A DNA stretch of 7,082 nt from Capsulimonas sp. (lineage in GTDB: Bacteria > Armatimonadota > Armatimonadia > Armatimonadales > Capsulimonadaceae), in contig JAOQAA010000326.1 in NCBI GenBank assembly GCA_025963815.1, positions 1 to 7,082 of the forward strand. Direction: 5' to 3'. The notes beneath the pieces were generated by a model that had not been told where the DNA came from, made no database searches, and saw only the letters and a program-made list of their open reading frames with translations. This document shows, piece after piece, positions 1 to 5,828 of this stretch. Within the stretch, counting starts at the first letter, position 1, and each line of letters opens with the position of its first letter. Made by a program: the position numbers and the translations under genes.

Positions 1-64
1 ATCGCTCGGAAAATCGCTATTCTGGGGAGAAGATGAGGAGGGTATGGAGTTTGTCGCAGCACAC
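1..64. other. Window edge, possible tail of an unseen rightward gene
   Basis: No complete gene fits here. One plus-strand frame is open from base 2 to a TGA at 95-97 and ends MEFVAAHKKAAQRSGIY, which reads like a plausible protein C-terminus. A second frame is open from base 1 to a TGA at 34-36. If the first frame is real, its last codons lie inside the hairpin at 68-112. No leftward start codon (CAT on the plus strand) occurs here. The stretch is too short to decide whether it is coding. Confidence 0.2.
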
Positions 65-112
65 AAAAAAGCCGCGCAGCGTTCAGGGATTTACTGAATG
101 CTGCGCGGCTTT
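65..112 (-). terminator. Strong Rho-independent terminator of the leftward gene
   Basis: A 19-bp stem pairs 68-86 with 94-112 around a 7-nt loop (87-93). The only imperfection is one G-T pair (81 with 99). The core is GC-rich (GCCGCGCAGC). Read leftward, the stem is followed by a run of six T (plus-strand A at 65-70), the layout of an intrinsic terminator. It begins only 4 bp past the TAA at 117-119, so it almost certainly ends the transcript of the 117-1844 gene. On the plus strand the hairpin is followed by TTGTATTT, so weak bidirectional use is possible. Confidence 0.9.
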
Positions 113-116
113 GTAT

Positions 117-1844
117 TTAGTGCGCCGGCTTTTTCGGCGGCGCGGGTGGGGGCGCATTTTCGAGTTCGGTCACGGCGCGCAAGAGAAGCTCGCGGGCGCG
201 GGCTTTGGCGTCGGACGGTTTCCAGGCGTCGCTTGGGGTTTGGTCCAGGGCGTCCAGAACTGTCTGGCGCACGGCGTCGAAGTTGCTGCGCCGGCCTTTG
301 CCGAACTGCCGGTAGAAGGCAGTGAAGTCTTCGTTCGGGCGCACGAGCTCGGGTTCCCACCGGCGATAAAGCGCCAGGGCGATGACGGTGCGGCGCAGGG
401 CCTCGCCGGCGGTGCGGGCTTTGGCCTGCGTGAAGATCGCGTGCGTGCGCTCGGGGGTGCCGAAGGCGGCCTTGGCGAGTGACGCCCATGCGCCGATCTC
501 GGAAAGCTGAATCGCGATCTCGGAGAGCGGGGTGGGGTGCCACTCCGCCCGGTCCTGCTTGGGCTTGCCGGCGAGCCAGAGCACCGGCTCCTTGGTTTCC
601 GGATGCATGCCCGCCTCGGGCTGTTTCATGGCGTCCAGGAACTGCCGCTGGCGGCCGTCCAGCCATTCGCGCAGGCCGGCGAGGGCCAGCGACTTCTGGC
701 GATAGCCTTCCGCGAGACGCGCCCCGATAGCGCTGATCTCGTTGAGGTTGCGAGTTTCCAGAGCGCGGGTGGCGTCCTCGACACTCGGGCCGAAGGACTC
801 CAGACCGGCGCGCAGGTAGAACAGGACGCGGCCGGCGGCGCGCGCCATGGCGCCTTGCGCGAACGACGCCGTGGCGACGATCTCCTGGCGCAGCAGATGC
901 TTGAGCTGATCCTCCAGCAGAGCCTTGCGGGCGCTGGTGAGGCCGGCGGTTGCGAGGGCGAACACGGGGTCGCCGCTCTCCGGCACCAGATCCGCTAGCG
1001 GTGAATTGGCCGCCTCGTTCCCCGCGATCGTCTGCGCGGAGGGATCCAGGCTGGCGGCTCCGGCGGTCTGCGCGTTCAGGATCTCCGGCAGGCCGAACGG
1101 CGTGCTGGTGAGGTCCTCGAACTCGTCCGGGCGGTCCTGCGCGTTCTTCAGCCGACCGGCGGCGTAGTTGATCGTCTCCAGATAAAGCTCCGGGACGAAG
1201 TCGATCAGCGACTGAAGCACCGCGTGAACGTTCTTGTTCTTGATATTCGCCTTGCGCAGCAGCTCGTCGGTGTCCGACATGAGCAGCTCATCGATATTGG
1301 CGTGCCATTCGTTGGTGGTCAGGAGCTGGCGCCACCGTTCCGCGCGCTCGTAGTTCAGCAGCTTGGGAAGGGCGCGCCGGAAGTCCTTGTCGGTCAGCAG
1401 CATTTCGCTGAGGTCCCGGGAGGTCATCAGCGACGGCAGGATCGCGGCGGCCAGCGAACCGGACGTGACCGCGCGCTCCAGCCAGGATCGTCCCTGGGCA
1501 AATGTGCCCAGGTTCAGGATCTGCTGGAACTTGGCCGCCGGCAGGTTCGCCATCAGTCGGGTATTGCGGTCCGGGTCGGTTTCGATCAGGGCCGCGACAG
1601 TAGTCGGAGGCAGCTGTCCCAGGGTTGCGTGGCGCGTTTCCTGGGTCATTGCCCAGAGGATGTCCGCCTTTTCCACCAGGGTCGGGGCGGAGTCGATCCG
1701 CGCCGCCTGCTTCGCCACTTCCGTCGCCGCTTCGTTGATGGCGACGAGTTCGGTGGCGGTGGGTTTCGTCGGCTGCGGCCCCTTCGCCGCTCGTTTAGAA
1801 GTCGTTTTGGGTTTCGAAGTAATGTTATCGGGTTCTGTACTCAA
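117..1844 (-). CDS. Conserved-looking hypothetical protein, 575 aa, all-helical
   Basis: I do not recognise this protein. It has a Lys/Thr/Pro-rich N-terminus (about residues 1-30), a long body made almost wholly of amphipathic helices, and a proline-rich tail ending PPPAPPKKPAH. No signal peptide, membrane segment, nucleotide-binding loop or metal-binding cluster is visible, so it is probably cytosolic. The first third has short helical units (LGQLPPTTVAALIETDP, LMANLPAAKFQQILNLG) that recall the MgtE-N/FliG-like helical repeats. Length and style also resemble uncharacterised ~550-aa families such as DUF6178; both are weak impressions. The start is TTG at 1844-1842. It is chosen because GAGGA lies 5 nt upstream and the first in-frame ATG comes only around residue 66. 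It is transcribed alone, divergently from the pyrophosphatase/regulator operon, and ends directly at a terminator. Long antisense frames overlap it but look like GC-rich shadows. Confidence 0.85.
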   Translation of the reverse strand: MSTEPDNITSKPKTTSKRAAKGPQPTKPTATELVAINEAATEVAKQAARIDSAPTLVEKADILWAMTQETRHATLGQLPPTTVAALIETDPDRNTRLMANLPAAKFQQILNLGTFAQGRSWLERAVTSGSLAAAILPSLMTSRDLSEMLLTDKDFRRALPKLLNYERAERWRQLLTTNEWHANIDELLMSDTDELLRKANIKNKNVHAVLQSLIDFVPELYLETINYAAGRLKNAQDRPDEFEDLTSTPFGLPEILNAQTAGAASLDPSAQTIAGNEAANSPLADLVPESGDPVFALATAGLTSARKALLEDQLKHLLRQEIVATASFAQGAMARAAGRVLFYLRAGLESFGPSVEDATRALETRNLNEISAIGARLAEGYRQKSLALAGLREWLDGRQRQFLDAMKQPEAGMHPETKEPVLWLAGKPKQDRAEWHPTPLSEIAIQLSEIGAWASLAKAAFGTPERTHAIFTQAKARTAGEALRRTVIALALYRRWEPELVRPNEDFTAFYRQFGKGRRSNFDAVRQTVLDALDQTPSDAWKPSDAKARARELLLRAVTELENAPPPAPPKKPAH

Positions 1845-1849
1845 TATGG

Positions 1850-1854
1850 TCCTC
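1850..1854 (-). promoter_or_regulatory. Ribosome binding site that sets a TTG start
   Basis: Read leftward the sequence is GCGAGGACCATA followed by TTG. GAGGA (1854-1850) lies 5 nt before the TTG codon at 1844-1842. There is no in-frame ATG nearby, so this Shine-Dalgarno match is the main reason for accepting TTG as the start of the 575-aa protein. Confidence 0.7.
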
Positions 1855-1871
1855 GCAAAAATCCGCTCTCT

Positions 1872-1877
1872 ATTTTA
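1872..1877 (-). promoter_or_regulatory. Candidate -10 box for the leftward gene
   Basis: Read leftward, TAAAAT (1877-1872) matches the TATAAT consensus at five of six positions. A start about 7 nt further would give a leader of roughly 20 nt containing the GAGGA ribosome binding site. I see no convincing -35 hexamer 16-18 bp upstream, so this is only a candidate. Confidence 0.35.
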
Positions 1878-1921
1878 CCTTATTTTCCGCAAAGTCCCGA
1901 TCACGTCACTGTAAAAGCGCT

Positions 1922-1930
1922 TGCTATAAT
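1922..1930 (+). promoter_or_regulatory. Extended -10 promoter P1
   Basis: TGCTATAAT is a perfect extended -10 (TGN plus TATAAT at 1925-1930). No good -35 is seen (CACGTC at 17-bp spacing), which is tolerable for extended -10 promoters. It sits 122 bp before the pyrophosphatase start. It is followed by GAGGGAGA (1945-1952), but no usable start codon follows that site. P1 is therefore either an upstream promoter of the same operon or a decayed duplicate of P2. Confidence 0.6.
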
Positions 1931-1960
1931 GGATCCGAAAATGTGAGGGAGATTCCATAT

Positions 1961-1982
1961 TTATTACGGATTGCGGTAATAA
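1961..1982. promoter_or_regulatory. Operator-like palindrome between P1 and P2
   Basis: TTATTAC (1961-1967) and GTAATAA (1976-1982) are perfect inverted arms around an 8-bp spacer, a 22-bp interrupted palindrome of the size bound by dimeric helix-turn-helix regulators. It lies about 30 bp downstream of the P1 -10 and ends 31 bp before the P2 -10. A bound protein could block P1 or touch polymerase at P2. The regulator is unknown. The AT-rich arms contrast with the GC-rich surroundings. Confidence 0.45.
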
Positions 1983-2009
1983 GCGCGCGTCGCCGAACTG
2001 GAGCGCGCT
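1982..2009. repeat. Short GC inverted repeat next to P2
   Basis: AGCGCGC (1982-1988) and GCGCGCT (2003-2009) are perfect 7-bp inverted arms with a 14-bp spacer, ending 4 bp before the P2 -10. It covers where a -35 element would lie, so it may be a second operator. GC-alternating arms of this length can also arise by chance in GC-rich DNA. Confidence 0.3.
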
Positions 2010-2010
2010 A

Positions 2011-2019
2011 TGCTATAAT
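2011..2019 (+). promoter_or_regulatory. Extended -10 promoter P2 of the pyrophosphatase-regulator operon
   Basis: TGCTATAAT with TATAAT at 2014-2019 is a perfect extended -10, 32 bp before the ATG at 2052. Expected initiation near 2026 gives a leader of about 26 nt that contains GAGGGAGA (2034-2041), 10 nt before the ATG. No consensus -35 is visible. Confidence 0.7.
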
Positions 2020-2051
2020 AGAGCAGAACATGCGAGGGAGAGTGACCTGGA

Positions 2052-2573
2052 ATGCCCTATGAAATGATACCGATGGGATCGAAGGCGCCCGTCGAAGTTA
2101 ACACCATCATCGAAGTGCCGAAAGGGTCGTCCAACAAGTATAAGTACGCGCCGGAGGGAGATATCTACCGGTACGACCGCACTCTCTTCTCGCCGCTTTA
2201 TTATCCTTGCGACTACGGCTGGATCTGCGGGACCAAGAGCGATGTCCGCAAAAAGCCTCTCAATATTCTGGTGATGTCTTCGAACCCCACGTTTGTCGGC
2301 TGCATGGTGGTTGCTCGCCCCATCGGCGCTCTGCTGATGCACGACCACAACGGCGAAGATCATAAGATTCTCTCAGTGGCCGTCGCCGATCCCCGCTTCG
2401 ACGGGATCAAATCCATCAAGGACGTTTCCGACCACACGCTTCTGGAAATCCAGCACTTCTTCGAGATCTATCAGGTGCTGGAGCACCGTGAGGTCAGCAT
2501 CGGAGGGTGGGAGGATGTCGCGCAGACGCAGGACCGCCTGCGCGCGATCATGGATATGGCCGCTCCCGCTTAA
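2052..2573 (+). CDS. Family I inorganic pyrophosphatase homologue lacking catalytic aspartates
   Basis: The 173-aa protein has the length and landmarks of soluble family I pyrophosphatases (E. coli Ppa, 176 aa), cytosolic enzymes that hydrolyse PPi with Mg2+. Conserved against E. coli numbering: E20 (E21 here), K29, R43, Y51 and Y55 in LYYPCDYG, D97 (D98), D102 and K104 in GEDHK, and Y141 in HFFEIY. The DxDPxD signature (D65, D67, D70) is replaced by R66-K-K68-P-L-N71. In addition E31 is K, E98 is H and K142 is Q. Aspartates of this motif bind the catalytic metals, so ordinary hydrolysis is unlikely. The frame is intact and the changes span several codons, so this is not a simple sequencing error. 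The alignment was made from memory. GAGGGAGA precedes the ATG by 10 nt. The stop abuts the regulator's start, implying co-translation. It could be a pseudoenzyme, a ligand sensor or an enzyme with altered chemistry. Confidence 0.9.
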   Translation: MPYEMIPMGSKAPVEVNTIIEVPKGSSNKYKYAPEGDIYRYDRTLFSPLYYPCDYGWICGTKSDVRKKPLNILVMSSNPTFVGCMVVARPIGALLMHDHNGEDHKILSVAVADPRFDGIKSIKDVSDHTLLEIQHFFEIYQVLEHREVSIGGWEDVAQTQDRLRAIMDMAAPA

Positions 2574-5500
2574 ATGATGGAGCCGCCCGTGGACTTGTGG
2601 GAAGCAACGCTTTTTGGTCTCCCGCGTGTGCGCTTTGGGGAGCGCAGCGTCGATCAGTTTCACACGCGGCAGGCGGCGCTTCTGTTCGCCTACCTCGTCA
2701 TTCACCCCCGCCGCCATCTGCGCGATGAACTCGTAGACCTCCTCTGGCCCGACGCCGATCCGGAGTCGGGCCGTCCCCGTCTCTCGCAGGCAATCTGGCG
2801 CATCCGTCAGACCCTGCGCGAGCTTGGTCCCAACGTCGAGCGGGATATTCTGATTTCCGACCGCAACACCGTCTCCGTCGATTTCACACTGATTACGTCC
2901 GATGTCGCCGAGTTCCGGCAGCTCCGGCAGCGCGCCGAGAAACTGGAGGGGATGACGCGCGTGGAGGCGCTGGAAAAGGCTGCGGCGCTGCATGGCGATA
3001 CCGGCGGTTTCCTTTCCGGTTTCTATGATGATTGGGTGCTCTCGGAGCGGCAGCGGCTGCTGACAGATTATTTGAGTGCGCTGGATGGTCTTGCGAGCCA
3101 CTATGAGAAGATGGGGGAATGGAAACGGGCGTCGGAACTGGCGGAGCGCGCGGTGGACGCCGATCCGCTGCTGGAAGATTCCCACCGCGCTCTCATCCGT
3201 ATTCTCGCCGTCGGCGGACAGACAGCGGCGGCGGAGCGCCAGTACGGCAATCTCACCCGCATGCTCGCACGCGACCTGAACACCGAGCCGTCCAGCGCCA
3301 CTCGAGCGCTGATGACCCAGATTCGCCAGGAAGCGGATACCGTGTCCGCACCGCCCCGATCGGCGGCGTCCGCGCACACGCTGCTGCGTGTCACGCCTCC
3401 CCCCGCGTCGCTCACCACTCTTTATGGCCGTGAGGCGATCCTGAGCGAAGTCGGCTCGCTATTGGACGATCCGGAGACGCGCCTGATCACCCTGCTTGGC
3501 ACGGGGGGCATCGGCAAGACGCGGCTGGCGCTGGAGCTGGCGCGCCGCGCGGCGGCGCATAGTACGGAGCCGGCGGTGGCGATGGTGTTCCTGGCGGACA
3601 TCGCCGAGCCGAGCGCGGTGGCTGAGGCCATCGCCGTCGAGTTGACACCCGTCCGTGAAGGTCCGCCGCTTCCGCGGATCGTGGACGCCCTCACCGCCGC
3701 GCCGGATACGCCGCCGTTTCTGCTGGTGCTCGATAACGCCGAACATCTCGCCGAGGCCGTGGGCGCATTCGCATCGGATCTGCTGGCGCGTATTCCGCGT
3801 CTGCGCGTGCTTGTCACGTCGCAGCGCAGCCTGGGCGTCAGCGGCGAACATCAAATCATGCTGACCCCGTTGGGACTGCCCCGCGCCCGGCAGGATGCGG
3901 CCTCCGCCGTTCTCTCCTCGCTTCAAGCGCAGTCCGATCTGGAAAATGCGCCGAGTGTGCAGCTCTTCCTCGATCGCGCGAAGTCGGTTCTGCCGAGCTT
4001 TCCCACGGACGCCGCCCGAATGGCCGATGTGGCTCAAATCTGCGAGCGGCTGGAAGGCTTGCCGCTCGCCATTGAACTCTGTGCGGGCTGGGCGCAGACA
4101 CTCGGGACGCGGCAAATGCTGGACATGCTGGAGCGGCGCTTCGAGCTGCTGGTGACCCGCCGCACCGATATTCCCGCGCGCCACCGGACACTTCGTGCAG
4201 CTATCGAATACAGTTATCTTCAGCTTTCAGAGACCATGCAGGAGTCGTTTATTAAGCTCGCTGTATTTCGAAACGGCTGGACGCTGGCGGCGGGGGCCGA
4301 GATCTGCATGGAAGGTTCGGCGTCCGGCGCGATGGCGATGCTGGCGCAGATGCGCGAGCGCTCCCTGATCGCGGCGGACGAGGCGCGCGTTGGCGACGGC
4401 ATGCGTTACAAAATGCTGGAAAGCCTGCGCGACTTCGCTCTCGAGCAGCGCACGATGGCGAAAGCCCGGCAGCATGACAAAGCGCACGCCGATTATTTCG
4501 CGCGCTTCGTTCTGGAGACCGTCCCGCGCATGCATGGCCAGGAAGCGGCCCTCTGGGCGGTGCGACTCGACGACGAGATGGAGAATATTCGGGCCGCCTT
4601 AGAGCATCTGACTTCCAGCGGCGCGATCGAGCAGACGTGGACAGTTGTCGCGGCGGTGTCCAAGGCTTGGAACGCGCATGGGCATGCCCGGGAATCCCGT
4701 CAATGGATTGCGCGCGCCCTGACGATGGATGGCGTGGCTCTGAACGAGGAGACGGACGGTTCGGAGCGTGGTTTGCGTCTCCAGCGTCTGCGCGCGCGAT
4801 TGCTGACGATCCAGGTCGAGACCCTGCGTGTCCTGAGCGATTTCACGGCCTCCGCCGCTAGCGCCGAGCAGGCGCTGGCGATTTGGAGCGTATTGGGCGA
4901 CGCCGCGGGCATGACGGAATGCATTGGTTTGATGGGCGTGACCGCCATGCTTCACGACGAGTTCGACCGAGCCCAGGAATTGCTGGCTCAGGCGCTGCCG
5001 CTGGCGCGCACGCTGGGCGACCCCAATATCCTGGCGCAGACGCTCAATGACCTGGGGCGCATCGCTATGGCGCTTCAGGATTGGCCCGCCGCTCTGGAGC
5101 GGCTTACGGAAGGACTGGAGCTGCGCCGCCGGATCGGCGACACGCGCCTCGTCTGCTCCAGTCTGAGTAACCTTGGCCTAGTCTATCGCTATCAGGGCGA
5201 CTACGCCGCCGCGCGTGTACTTCTGCAGGAAGCGGTCTCCCTGCAAAATCAGCAGAAAATCGTTTGGTATAGCTCCCTCGGCCTCAATCTTGCTTCCGTG
5301 GAGCGGCTTGACGGCCGCTATTCGGAATCGCTGAGTCTGCTGAGAATTACGATCGTTCAGACGCGGGCGAGCGGCGAACGGCGTGTCGTGGCCTGGTGCC
5401 TTAAGGAGATGGGGCATCTTGCCATCGCATTGCAGCAATACGCCCTGGGCCTGCGCCTGCTCTCATGCGCGGAGACGATGCGCGCGGCCCTCGGCATGTC

Positions 5501-5681
5501 GTTCAAACCGCTGGGGCCACAGGATATCGGCCGCGATCGCGCCGCCGCCGAGCAGGCGCTGGGTATGGCCGATGCGGTGGCCAATTGGACCGTTGGCGCA
5601 TCGACGGGTTCGGAAACACTGCTCGCTCAGGCGCAAACGACGCTCGCTGAAGTCTTGAACTCACACAACGAGAAAAAATAA
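2574..5681 (+). CDS. SARP-type regulator with BTAD, NB-ARC-type NTPase and TPRs
   Basis: This 1035-aa protein has the AfsR-like layout of SARP/STAND transcription factors. Residues about 7-105 form an OmpR-like winged helix (FHTRQAALLFAYLVIHP, SQAIWRIRQTLRELG). Residues about 110-250 are the bacterial transcriptional activation domain. An NTPase follows: Walker A GTGGIGKT at 309-316, Walker B LLVLDNAEH at 383-391, VTSQR at 414-418 and GLPLAIEL at 495-502. A winged-helix-like segment spans about 535-620. Some six 40-residue TPR-like repeats occupy about 740-975, with recurring LGD/IGD turns. No C-terminal LuxR helix-turn-helix is seen. By family knowledge, nucleotide exchange would switch an inhibited form to a DNA-binding one and the TPRs would take a partner or ligand; the signal is unknown. 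The ATG at 2574 follows the previous TAA with no gap and no clear ribosome site, so it may rely on translational coupling. GTG at 2589, 6 nt after GGAG, is an alternative start. Confidence 0.9.
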   Translation: MMEPPVDLWEATLFGLPRVRFGERSVDQFHTRQAALLFAYLVIHPRRHLRDELVDLLWPDADPESGRPRLSQAIWRIRQTLRELGPNVERDILISDRNTVSVDFTLITSDVAEFRQLRQRAEKLEGMTRVEALEKAAALHGDTGGFLSGFYDDWVLSERQRLLTDYLSALDGLASHYEKMGEWKRASELAERAVDADPLLEDSHRALIRILAVGGQTAAAERQYGNLTRMLARDLNTEPSSATRALMTQIRQEADTVSAPPRSAASAHTLLRVTPPPASLTTLYGREAILSEVGSLLDDPETRLITLLGTGGIGKTRLALELARRAAAHSTEPAVAMVFLADIAEPSAVAEAIAVELTPVREGPPLPRIVDALTAAPDTPPFLLVLDNAEHLAEAVGAFASDLLARIPRLRVLVTSQRSLGVSGEHQIMLTPLGLPRARQDAASAVLSSLQAQSDLENAPSVQLFLDRAKSVLPSFPTDAARMADVAQICERLEGLPLAIELCAGWAQTLGTRQMLDMLERRFELLVTRRTDIPARHRTLRAAIEYSYLQLSETMQESFIKLAVFRNGWTLAAGAEICMEGSASGAMAMLAQMRERSLIAADEARVGDGMRYKMLESLRDFALEQRTMAKARQHDKAHADYFARFVLETVPRMHGQEAALWAVRLDDEMENIRAALEHLTSSGAIEQTWTVVAAVSKAWNAHGHARESRQWIARALTMDGVALNEETDGSERGLRLQRLRARLLTIQVETLRVLSDFTASAASAEQALAIWSVLGDAAGMTECIGLMGVTAMLHDEFDRAQELLAQALPLARTLGDPNILAQTLNDLGRIAMALQDWPAALERLTEGLELRRRIGDTRLVCSSLSNLGLVYRYQGDYAAARVLLQEAVSLQNQQKIVWYSSLGLNLASVERLDGRYSESLSLLRITIVQTRASGERRVVAWCLKEMGHLAIALQQYALGLRLLSCAETMRAALGMSFKPLGPQDIGRDRAAAEQALGMADAVANWTVGASTGSETLLAQAQTTLAEVLNSHNEKK

Positions 5682-5828
5682 TCGCAAATAAGTTCCGTTG
5701 AGAGAGTCTTGAGAGAGTAGGCGGTTATACTCTCCACAGTTCCCGCCACTCATGATCCCAAATAAGTCGCCAATGCTGTCGACACCTTGATCCTGTCTTC
5801 ATTTGTTGAATGCAAAGGAAAGATTACT
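5682..5828 (+). other. Intergenic leader between the regulator and the pseudopilin
   Basis: This gap holds the promoter region at 5698-5731 and then about 95 bp of leader. CAAATAAGT occurs at 5685-5693 and 5759-5767. AAAGGAAAG (5814-5822) is the pseudopilin ribosome binding site, with AGGA 9 nt before the ATG. I see no intrinsic terminator for the regulator operon, so read-through into the pseudopilin gene is possible. Confidence 0.6.
5698..5731 (+). promoter_or_regulatory. Pseudopilin promoter with SARP-like tandem repeats
   Basis: TTGAGAGAGT occurs at 5698-5707 and again at 5709-5718, an exact 10-bp direct repeat at an 11-bp period. The -10 candidate TATACT (5726-5731) follows; counting the repeat as GAGAGAG (5711-5717) leaves 8 bp between them. 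Streptomyces SARPs bind heptamer direct repeats (TCGAG-like) at 11-bp pitch, with the last one about 8 bp upstream of the -10. TTGAG differs from TCGAG at one base. There is no normal -35 at 17-bp spacing (AGAGTC), consistent with activator dependence. The gene just upstream encodes a SARP-domain protein. Expected transcription start is near 5738, giving a leader of about 90 nt. An overlapping inverted repeat (GAGAGTA 5713-5719, TACTCTC 5728-5734) is also present. Confidence 0.5.

Larger units (their letters stand above)
1922..2041 (+). repeat. Duplicated promoter-leader unit, 31 bp, 89 bp apart
   Basis: Positions 1922-1952 and 2011-2041 can be aligned without gaps and are identical at 26 of 31 positions. 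Each has TGCTATAAT, 14 bp with an ATG ending one base before the next block, then GAGGGAGA. The second copy directly precedes the pyrophosphatase gene and supplies its -10 and ribosome binding site. The first has no gene directly after it. The conserved spacing suggests either duplication of a promoter-leader unit or a shared constraint on this architecture. Confidence 0.75.

Noticed and set aside
33..482. 149-aa plus-strand frame starting before the terminator
   Set aside because: It would read through the strong hairpin and lies antisense to the 3' part of the 575-aa gene; the composition is shadow-like.
1224..1946. 240-aa plus-strand frame
   Set aside because: It is antisense to the 575-aa gene and runs through the promoter region and P1. 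No ribosome site was seen, and the sequence is low-complexity and Arg/Gly-rich.
2373..3377. 334-aa open frame on the minus strand
   Set aside because: It lies wholly opposite the pyrophosphatase and regulator genes, whose domains are recognisable. Its composition is typical of a GC-rich antisense shadow, and I see no family motif.
3459..4184. 241-aa minus-strand frame
   Set aside because: It is antisense to the NTPase domain with its Walker motifs. The Arg/Gln/His-rich sequence has no fold-like pattern.
5713..5734. Inverted repeat GAGAGTA/TACTCTC as a terminator of the regulator gene
   Set aside because: It is only 7 bp, AT/GC mixed, with no T-run after it, and it overlaps the -10. It is better read as part of the promoter.
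5787..5828. Longer pseudopilin start at TTG 5787
   Set aside because: There is no ribosome site before it, while AAAGGAAAG precedes the ATG at 5829. The shorter form gives a normal 13-residue prepilin leader.
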